In this document: piece after piece, positions 55,539 to 64,000 of the stretch
Layout: each line of letters begins with the position of its first letter
How positions within the stretch are numbered: the first letter of the stretch is position 1
From: Mariniblastus sp.
GTDB lineage: Bacteria; Planctomycetota; Planctomycetia; Pirellulales; Pirellulaceae
Assembly (NCBI GenBank): GCA_022447605.1
Contig: JAKVBG010000005.1
Coordinates: 107,737 to 171,736 of the forward strand
Direction: 5' to 3'
Length of the DNA stretch: 64,000 nucleotides
Notes under the pieces: model-generated
Told to the model about the DNA's origin: nothing
Seen by the model: only the letters and a program-made list of their open reading frames with translations
The model's database searches: none
Translations under genes and position numbers: made by a program

Positions 55539-56906
55539 TCAGAGGGCCAGTAATAGTCGCCCCGGCGTCTCCAGATAGCCGATCACTTCATTCAGGAACC
55601 TTGCCGCAGCACCCCCATCGATCAAGCGGTGGTCATAGGAAAGGCTGAGGGGCATCATCAACCGACTCCGGATCTCATCCCCCACCACAACCGGCATCTG
55701 CCGGGAGCGACCAATCAACAGGATGGCCGTTTCCGGCGTGTTGACGATCGGCGTGGAATACGTCCCGCCAATCGCACCCAGATTACTGATCGTGAACGTA
55801 CCGCCTCGCAGATCATCGATTGAAAAATTGTTGTCACGTACATTGTCGGCCATATCACTCAATTGCCGCGCGATATCGGGAATCGGCAGTTGATCCGCAT
55901 TCCGCAGGGCCGGCACAACCAATCCCCGGTCCGTATCGACGGCAATCCCGATATTCACATACTCCTTGTAAACAATTTTCCCTGCATCCAGGTCCACCGA
56001 GGCGTTGATCACAGGATGTGATTTCAGCGCCATGGCAACTGCCTTGATGATGAAAGGCATCGTGGTCAATTTGATATCGCGCGCCGCGTAGTCAGTCTTG
56101 CTGTTTTTGCGGATCGCTTCCAAGTCGGTCACATCGGCATCGTCAAAGTTGGTAACGCGCGGGACGGCCGTCCAGGATTCGTGCATCTTGCGAGCAATGG
56201 TCTGTCGGATTTTGGGCATCTTCTCGGTTCTCACCGGCCCGAAACCGTCCGATTCTCCACTCGCTTGGTCGCCATTGGCCGATGATCGACTCGCCCCACC
56301 ACGAACCGCCTGCATCACGTCTTCCCGTGTCACGCGGCCATGTTCCCCCGTCGCCGCCACCTGGCGGAGGTCAATGCCGACCTCACGAGCCAGCCGGCGA
56401 ATGGCAGGGCCTGCGGCCACATCGGACTGATCGGTCGGAGTCGGCATTTCCGCATTCGGCAACTCAGGTGTCACGGCGGCAACTGGCGCGACGGGTTCCA
56501 CGGGCTTCCGAGGTTCCACGGGCTTCAGCGACTCCACCGACTCCACCGACTCCACGGTTTCAACCGGTTTGGACGTCTCTGGCGGCTCGACAGAAGGACT
56601 CGAATCAGCCGGCGGTTGCGGGGCTGGAGTAGTCTCAACCGCCGATGTATCGGCCGGCGCCGAGGAACCACCTTCTTCCACGGTGACGATGACCGCACCA
56701 ATGTCGATCGAATCGCCTTCCGAAACATGAATCTTAGTTACCGTTCCACCGACAGTCGCCGGTACCGTTACGGTTGCCTTGTCCGTTTCCAGCTCAACCA
56801 ACCCCTGTTCTTGCTCAATGACATCACCTTCATTGACAAAAATCTCGAGTACATCACCCGAATCGATTCCTTCACCAAGGACCGGAACTTTGATCTCTAA
56901 TGACAT
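55539..56906 (-). CDS. aceF: Pyruvate dehydrogenase E2, dihydrolipoamide acetyltransferase
   Basis: The 455-residue protein has one lipoyl domain (residues 1-78, lipoyl lysine in ETDKATV), a long linker rich in Pro, Val and Glu with VESVESV-type repeats (about 80-150), a peripheral-subunit-binding domain (AGPAIRRLAREVGID, HGRVTREDV) and the acetyltransferase core with the active-site block SYDHRLIDGG near the end. It carries acetyl groups from E1 to CoA. It is 68 bp downstream of aceE on the same strand. E3 is not in the window. A 2-oxoglutarate E2 is less likely given the E1 partner. Confidence 0.95.
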   Translation of the reverse strand: MSLEIKVPVLGEGIDSGDVLEIFVNEGDVIEQEQGLVELETDKATVTVPATVGGTVTKIHVSEGDSIDIGAVIVTVEEGGSSAPADTSAVETTPAPQPPADSSPSVEPPETSKPVETVESVESVESLKPVEPRKPVEPVAPVAAVTPELPNAEMPTPTDQSDVAAGPAIRRLAREVGIDLRQVAATGEHGRVTREDVMQAVRGGASRSSANGDQASGESDGFGPVRTEKMPKIRQTIARKMHESWTAVPRVTNFDDADVTDLEAIRKNSKTDYAARDIKLTTMPFIIKAVAMALKSHPVINASVDLDAGKIVYKEYVNIGIAVDTDRGLVVPALRNADQLPIPDIARQLSDMADNVRDNNFSIDDLRGGTFTISNLGAIGGTYSTPIVNTPETAILLIGRSRQMPVVVGDEIRSRLMMPLSLSYDHRLIDGGAAARFLNEVIGYLETPGRLLLAL

Positions 56907-56974
56907 CGCTAATCGTTATCCTGTTGTGGTTATCCTGTCTGATTCCTGGGAACGCTTTATCGGCTTCCACCTGC

Positions 56975-59701
<2,727 letters not shown>

Positions 59702-59981
59702 AAAATTGCCTTCTGTCTCTACGGGGTATAATGCAATCGTCGTTACTGTTGGTTCTCTTGATGGTCACGCAGCCTGAGCCCGGTACATGCGATTGGTTTG
59801 CACCCGACGTGCCAAACACCGGATAGAGACGCAGTCCTGGACTCGCTCTTCCCGGCTTCGGGGGAACCGCAAACGGGCCGCCACCGGGAAACGGTCACCG
59901 GCAGATTTGACGGATACTCAATCCTCTCAAACCGACCGTTCATCAATTCTAGTTTCGATCAACCGCGAATTGACTTGCCAA

Positions 59982-59990
59982 ATTATAACA
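59982..59990 (-). promoter_or_regulatory. Extended -10 element for aceE
   Basis: On the minus strand TGTTATAAT gives a perfect TATAAT with the TGN extension. No close -35 match is seen. Transcription from here would give a leader of about 270-280 nt before aceE. Confidence 0.45.
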
Positions 59991-60056
59991 TGCCTTTTTC
60001 CAGCGGTTTCAGGTTTCATTGTCTAAAAACCGACGTCAAAGTAAAGCCATCCCATC

Positions 60057-60068
60057 CGACCCGGGTCG
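60057..60068. promoter_or_regulatory. 12-bp perfect palindrome upstream of aceE
   Basis: CGACCCGGGTCG is self-complementary and lies about 70 bp upstream of the extended -10. It could be an operator or chance GC-rich symmetry. Confidence 0.3.
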
Positions 60069-60134
60069 ATTACCGTAATATTTAACAACGTTCAATCGCT
60101 ATAAGGGCAGGTTGCCTCCCCTGAATGGGCCAGA

Positions 60135-60155
60135 GCGGTGATTCGTTATCACCGC
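60135..60155. repeat. Strong hairpin with 8-bp stem
   Basis: GCGGTGAT at 60135-60142 pairs perfectly with ATCACCGC at 60148-60155 around TCGTT. No T-run follows on either strand. Confidence 0.5.
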
Positions 60156-60202
60156 GCCAACCAATCGGCCCAGCTACCTGCGACCCGCATCGCGGTCGGT
60201 CC

Positions 60203-60232
60203 TAAAAAAAACGGGCTTCACTGGGAAGCCCG
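60203..60232 (-). terminator. Intrinsic terminator of the Cys-rich secreted protein gene
   Basis: Read on the minus strand, CGGGCTTC and GAAGCCCG (60231-60224 and 60218-60211) form an 8-bp stem with a 5-nt loop, followed by T residues (the A-run at 60203-60210 on the plus strand). Confidence 0.85.
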
Positions 60233-60260
60233 TGGTTGATTCAAACTCAAGGTAAAGCGT

Positions 60261-61250
60261 CTACCAGTCGATCGATTTCCACATCGTGTTCATCTTTTTC
60301 GCCGGCTTACTGGCTGTCGAACTCGGGGAAAACGCACCTTGGTATTGCTCCATCTTCGCCGCGACCGGGCTGTCAACGGTCGACGTGTAGCCAGCCAACT
60401 TGACCGGGCTGTAGGTCCATTGTCGACGAATCGGACTCGCACGGTGGGCCACGTCGATACGGGCCGGCGCCTGATGCTCAGTCGTCAGGTTCGGATCGAC
60501 CGTCGGGGGTAAAGCCCACCCGGCCTTGGACGTATCCTGAATTTCCTGGCGATCATACAACGGGCGTTGTTGAGTCTGGGGATTCAAGGACGGTGTCACG
60601 TCGGCCGCCGGGATATCCGCAGGGGTGGGAACGGCTCCACCGGAAGTACCCGACGAAGGAAGCGGCGTGTAAGTTGTGCCTGTCGATACAGCGCCCTGCT
60701 GGGGCACGGCACACGAAGAACAACCGGATGCCATGGGCGCCATCATCGGCGTCGGACAGGTACTGCACGACGCGTTGGTCGCACAATCATTGGTGATCGT
60801 CGTCACGGGAACCTTATACGTCTCTGTCCGGTAAACCGGTCGGTAAGTCGTATAGGGGATTCTTTGCGATTGGTAGGTATAAGTCGTGCAGGGTCGCATG
60901 CAGGTGACCGTGCAACCGGTACACGGATCCGTCTTGGTGACCGGCTTGTACTGGGTCACTGGCACCCGCTTGTAGCAGGTTCGGTAAGCTGTACAGGGCA
61001 CGTAATTGACCACAACTCGCGAACAGGTCTTCATGCAAGTCGTTTGACATTGACCTGGTTGCAGGCCACAGGCGTTAGGGGCATAGCCAACGGTTTGCAT
61101 TTCGCAGCCATCGTTAAAGGGCGAAACGCACCGATTACGCAAACCGCGCAGCCAATCCAGCAATGGTCCTGCATCGGCCTGCTCGGAAAACAGAGCCAGC
61201 TGGCCAAATATCATGGCAGCTAACAAAGGGAGGACTTTCAAACGTGACAT
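60261..61250 (-). CDS. Cys-rich secreted protein with VPVT/YRPV repeats
   Basis: The 329-residue protein starts at the ATG at 61250, preceded by CCGGAG about 7 nt upstream; the frame extends to 61325. It has a signal peptide (ending near EQADAG). Residues about 45-150 hold many Cys in short repeats: CQTTCMKTC, CTAYRTCYKRVPVTQYKPV, CTGCTVTCMRPC, TTYRPVYRTETYKVPVT. A second Cys cluster (CSTCPTP, GCSSCAV) and a long Pro/Thr-rich disordered tail follow. Disulfide-linked envelope or surface role is inferred. I recognise the repeat style from planctomycetes but no function. Confidence 0.8.
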   Translation of the reverse strand: MSRLKVLPLLAAMIFGQLALFSEQADAGPLLDWLRGLRNRCVSPFNDGCEMQTVGYAPNACGLQPGQCQTTCMKTCSRVVVNYVPCTAYRTCYKRVPVTQYKPVTKTDPCTGCTVTCMRPCTTYTYQSQRIPYTTYRPVYRTETYKVPVTTITNDCATNASCSTCPTPMMAPMASGCSSCAVPQQGAVSTGTTYTPLPSSGTSGGAVPTPADIPAADVTPSLNPQTQQRPLYDRQEIQDTSKAGWALPPTVDPNLTTEHQAPARIDVAHRASPIRRQWTYSPVKLAGYTSTVDSPVAAKMEQYQGAFSPSSTASKPAKKMNTMWKSIDW

Positions 61251-61794
61251 TTTTTGCTCCGGATAAATGTATCGAGGGATTACCTTGAATTTGAATCGTG
61301 ATCGCCGGCGCAGGACCTCTCCCACGGGGCGACTTTGAGTAAAGTTAGGTCAGAATAAGAAACTGGAAAGACCAAACAGGGGCTTTCTTTTTCAATTTTG
61401 ATTAATTGAATGCAGGTTGTAACGGCAGGCAAACTTGGCTGAAGCAAAAAGTTTAATCGGGTTAATAAATATCCAGCAAAAAAGTAATTAGTGGTGTAAA
61501 CCGTTAACGGCTTTAACAGTTATTCCGATTAAAATCTCCCAGAATATTTAGCCCAAAACCTTCCTGGGAATGGCCTGCGGGTCCAGTGCGTGGACGTCCA
61601 ATGGTAAATGGGCAGGGGAGCCAATCAACCGGTCAGCTTTCAGGCGGGAGCCGGCCCACGCTTAACGCCGGACCATTTCCCATCCATAATGGTCCCAGGC
61701 ACCCAGCTTCGAGTTGCTGGCCCCGCTGATGGAGTGGTTGGCTAGCAATTGACACTTTGCACGGCAGGCAGTTTAACGGCAGGTAGTTTTCCAT
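61251..61794. other. Divergent intergenic region before tmk
   Basis: The 544 bp are AT-rich in 61340-61560, where promoters for both divergent genes should lie, but no clear box pair was found. The region nearer tmk is GC-richer and shows no protein-like frame. Confidence 0.4.
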
Positions 61795-62412
61795 ATGTTT
61801 TTTGTTTTCGACGGCGTCGACGGGGCGGGTAAATCGACCCAGCTCAACCTGTTTGCCGACTGGCTGCGGACCCGCGGCCTGGACGTCGACTGCTGTAGCG
61901 ACCCGGGGACGACGGAACTGGGTCATCAAATGCGGAAACTGTTGCTGGGTAACCACGCCATTGAAATCCATATGCGCAGTGAAATGCTGATGTTCATGAC
62001 AGCCCGCTGCCAGCTGGTCGAACAGAAGATTCGGCCTGCCCTGGCTGCCGGAAAAACGGTAGTTTGCGACCGTTACGTTTTTTCCACGGTCGTCTACCAG
62101 GGACATGCGGGAAATCTGGATCCCGACGAAGTCTGGCAAGTCAACCAGGTCGCCACCGCCGGATTGATGCCCGACCTGACCTTTATCTTTGACCTCGATG
62201 TGGAAAGTGCCAGCCAGCGCCTGGGGGAATCGCGGGACCGGATGGAATCACGGGGATCGGACTACTTCCAACAGGTGCGCGACGGGTTTTTAGAAGAGGC
62301 TAAACGGTGGCCCGACGTGACCCGGGTCATCGACGCCAGTGGCGACATCGAGTCGATCCAGGCGACGATCCGCCAGGCCGCAGAACCATTGCTCGAAAAG
62401 CGTCCGGGGTGA
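61795..62412 (+). CDS. tmk: Thymidylate kinase
   Basis: The 205-residue protein phosphorylates dTMP to dTDP. It has the P-loop FVFDGVDGAGKSTQ, the DPGTTELG block (the usual EPGGT replaced by DPGTT), CDRYVFSTVVYQG and the lid region RLGESRDRMESRG. It is followed 7 nt later by holB, a common pairing (tmk-holB). Length and motif order are normal apart from the DPGTT change. Identity is secure. Confidence 0.94.
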   Translation: MFFVFDGVDGAGKSTQLNLFADWLRTRGLDVDCCSDPGTTELGHQMRKLLLGNHAIEIHMRSEMLMFMTARCQLVEQKIRPALAAGKTVVCDRYVFSTVVYQGHAGNLDPDEVWQVNQVATAGLMPDLTFIFDLDVESASQRLGESRDRMESRGSDYFQQVRDGFLEEAKRWPDVTRVIDASGDIESIQATIRQAAEPLLEKRPG

Positions 62413-62419
62413 AAACGAC

Positions 62420-63517
62420 ATGAGCTGGGATGAAGTGGTAGGCCATCGAAACGTGCTGGAACGATTCCAGAAGAGCGCGCGGCGCAACCGCCTGGCCAGC
62501 ACCTACCTGTTTGTCGGACCGAGTGGAATCGGCAAGCGGACGTTCGCCTTGAAACTGGCCCAATCGCTACTCTGCCGGCAAACGGCTGACGACGAACTGG
62601 TTGCCTGTGGCGAATGCCCCTCCTGCCAACAGCTGGTTGCCGGCTCCCACCCGGACCTGATCCGAGTCTCCAAGCCGGATGACAAGAAATTCATTCCTGT
62701 AGAAATGTTTATCGGCAAAGAGGGACAACGACGGCAGCAGGGCTTGGTCCACGATATCGGTTTGAAACCCTTTTACGGGGGTCGTCGCATTGCCCTGATT
62801 GATGACGCGGATCATTTGAATGCCGAGGGAGCCAATAGCCTGCTCAAAACACTGGAGGAACCTCCCCCCCGCTCGATCCTGATCCTGGTCGGAACGAGTC
62901 AGCAAAAACAGATCCAGACGATTCTCTCCCGCAGCCAAGTGATCCACTTCTCCGCGTTGGAGACGGGCCAGGTGCGCCAGATCATCGAAACCGATCAGCT
63001 GATCGAGGGCGACGAGGTCGATCTCGACCAGATCGTCCAAGCCGCCAACGGGAGCGTCGAAATGGCGATCCGCCTGAGCGACCCCGAGTTGCTTGAGTTT
63101 GTCGACCTGCTCTACCGGCAACTGGCCAGCCTCGACCCAGGCCAGGATGACTTTGCCAGCAGCCTGGGTACGTTTGTCGACGCGGCCGGCAAGGAGAGCA
63201 AGCTGAAGCGGCAGCGGCTGTTTGAGGTGGGCGATTTTGCGGTCAACTTTTACCGGGACCTGTTGCACCGATCAGCCAACTCCGGGCAACGGCAGGCCAA
63301 CCTGGAGACGTTTGGGCAAACCGCACTGGAGCGTTTTCGTGAATCCGGATTTTCCGACGCCGTCACCCAACAGGCGGTCGCGGCCTGTATCCGCAGAACT
63401 CTGACCCTGCAGTCAGAGGTCCATGCCAACGCGATGCCGGCCAACGCCATCGCCAGCTGGCTGGTGGATCTGGGGCGACTCTGCCGGGCCGAGACGGCTT
63501 TTGAGACGGTATCGTGA
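62420..63517 (+). CDS. holB: DNA polymerase III delta-prime subunit
   Basis: The 365-residue clamp-loader AAA+ subunit starts at the ATG at 62420 (MSWDEVVGHRNVLERFQ); the frame extends back into tmk to 62339. It has a P-loop FVGPSGIGKRTFAL, a Cys-rich zinc-binding module (LLCRQTADDELVACGECPSCQQL), IALIDDADHLNAEGANSLLKTLEEPPP with the sensor region following, and a C-terminal helical domain. It lacks long tau/gamma extensions. Delta-prime identity follows from tmk linkage and size; a gamma/tau paralogue is unlikely. Confidence 0.9.
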   Translation: MSWDEVVGHRNVLERFQKSARRNRLASTYLFVGPSGIGKRTFALKLAQSLLCRQTADDELVACGECPSCQQLVAGSHPDLIRVSKPDDKKFIPVEMFIGKEGQRRQQGLVHDIGLKPFYGGRRIALIDDADHLNAEGANSLLKTLEEPPPRSILILVGTSQQKQIQTILSRSQVIHFSALETGQVRQIIETDQLIEGDEVDLDQIVQAANGSVEMAIRLSDPELLEFVDLLYRQLASLDPGQDDFASSLGTFVDAAGKESKLKRQRLFEVGDFAVNFYRDLLHRSANSGQRQANLETFGQTALERFRESGFSDAVTQQAVAACIRRTLTLQSEVHANAMPANAIASWLVDLGRLCRAETAFETVS

Positions 63518-63526
63518 CGGGCCAAC

Positions 63527-63847
63527 TCACTCGCTACCGAGGCGAACCCAGACCTCGTCACCCTCGATTTTGACCTGGTGTGAGCGGGTGTCCTGCGTGG
63601 CCGGCATGGAGAGCGCCCGCCCGTTGCGGATATCAAACCGGGCCCCATGCCGTGGGCAGGCGATTTCGCAACCGCTCACCTCCCCATCGCTCAAGGTTCC
63701 CCCGTCGTGGGTGCAGATATCATCGATACAGTAAAAATCGGAACCGACGCGGAACACAATCACCAGCCGATCGTCGACTTCACATAATTCAAAACTGCCG
63801 TCCTCGATCTCGGACGTCGTTGAAACTTGGTGAAATTCGTTGGCCAT
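63527..63847 (-). CDS. Rieske [2Fe-2S] ferredoxin-like protein
   Basis: The 106-residue protein carries a Rieske site: CTHDGGTLSDGEV (C-x-H) and CPRHGARFD (C-x2-H), spaced about 15 residues apart. It resembles the small ferredoxin subunits of NirD and ring-hydroxylating oxygenases. It follows a sufD-like gene by 6 nt, so it probably belongs to the SUF operon and may act in electron transfer linked to Fe-S assembly. No partner oxygenase is visible. Confidence 0.9.
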   Translation of the reverse strand: MANEFHQVSTTSEIEDGSFELCEVDDRLVIVFRVGSDFYCIDDICTHDGGTLSDGEVSGCEIACPRHGARFDIRNGRALSMPATQDTRSHQVKIEGDEVWVRLGSE

Positions 63848-63853
63848 CGTTCG

Positions 63854-64000
63854 TTATTCGTAATCCCGGACACGGCGTGAGATGGCCAAACCGAGTGCCT
63901 CACGAACGCTCTCGATGGTCACCCGGTCAAAGACCTGCTGAAAGAAACCGGTCACGATCATCTGGACCGCCTCCTTGCGGGTAAAACCACGGGACCGAGC
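63854..64000 (-). CDS. sufD: Fe-S cluster assembly protein SufD, C-terminal end (cut by window edge)
   Basis: The 48-residue end reads ARSRGFTRKEAVQMIVTGFF, then QQVFDRV and a basic RRVRDYE end. The RGFTRKEA and MIVTGFF order is the known C-terminal signature of SufB/SufD scaffolds. SufD is more likely than SufB because of the divergent tail, but the two cannot be told apart with certainty here. It is followed 6 nt later by the Rieske gene. The rest of the gene is outside the window. Confidence 0.75.
   Translation of the reverse strand, partial: ARSRGFTRKEAVQMIVTGFFQQVFDRVTIESVREALGLAISRRVRDYE

Larger units (their letters stand above)
59702..60260. other. Intergenic region upstream of aceE
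   Basis: The 559 bp hold, from left to right, an extended -10 on the minus strand (59982-59990), a 12-bp palindrome (60057-60068), an 8-bp-stem hairpin (60135-60155), a small CGACC/GGTCG hairpin (60180-60197) and the terminator of the next gene (60203-60232). No gene is seen. Confidence 0.5.

Overview
The window looks like ordinary chromosome of a planctomycete, most likely of the Pirellulaceae (Rhodopirellula-like) branch. Direct signs are a PVC-superphylum small basic protein (25890-26135), an SH3-domain secreted protein, a Cys-rich VPVT/YRPV-repeat secreted protein, a sulfatase, a PEP-CTERM metalloprotease, an N-terminal barrel plus beta-helix surface protein, DnaJ-rnpA-yidD without rpmH, a homodimeric pyruvate dehydrogenase and a four-ACT aspartokinase. 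I judge base composition to be moderately GC-rich. I saw no rRNA, tRNA, CRISPR array, insertion sequence, integrase or phage gene. Both ends cut through genes: astA on the left and a sufD-like gene on the right.

Layout. 1-4367 (minus) is a probable arginine-succinylation operon (M20 hydrolase, class III aminotransferase, astA) preceded by an anchored propeller-like protein. 4506-9417 (plus) carries glycerate kinase, pyruvate phosphate dikinase and a small TPR protein. 9470-13940 (minus) has a small unknown gene, two secreted proteins of unknown function and map. 14289-18330 (plus) is leuS and mutY. 18375-20115 (minus) is yidD, rnpA and a CbpA-type DnaJ. 20545-23995 (plus) is the primary sigma factor and a sulfatase. 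23992-25658 (minus) is a pfkA-udk pair. 25890-30632 has the PVC small basic protein, an unknown gene, mqo and an M61 peptidase. 30673-33723 (minus) has a membrane protein and a coupled metallopeptidase/ATP-grasp pair. 34220-38654 holds a possible 38-residue membrane peptide, uvrB, a ComEA-like protein and a Ser/Arg-rich EF-hand protein. 39092-47514 holds a giant TPR/GYF protein, the beta-helix surface protein and tyrS. 47778-52948 (plus) is a sugar ABC transporter without its ATPase, then aspartokinase. 53057-55425 is a PEP-CTERM protease and an outer-membrane barrel protein. 55539-59701 (minus) is aceE-aceF. 60261-64000 is a Cys-rich secreted protein, tmk-holB, and a Rieske protein with the end of sufD.

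Most genes serve core metabolism: lower glycolysis/gluconeogenesis (PFK, PPDK, glycerate kinase), entry to the TCA cycle (AceE/AceF, Mqo), amino-acid turnover, translation and DNA repair. The accessory content is the set of exported planctomycete proteins. Several strong intrinsic terminators with perfect stems define transcription units, and many starts can be moved inward from the longest ORF using Shine-Dalgarno sequences, signal peptides or gene spacing.

I found no single spectacular new system. The most checkable oddities are a MutY with Glu in place of the catalytic Asp, a 17-bp tandem duplication that builds a coupled micro-ORF at the mutY start, a sulfatase with Cys in place of the signature Pro, a sigma-54-like promoter before the primary sigma gene, an ATGA-coupled HEAGH peptidase and ATP-grasp ligase, and an M20 hydrolase that may replace AstE.
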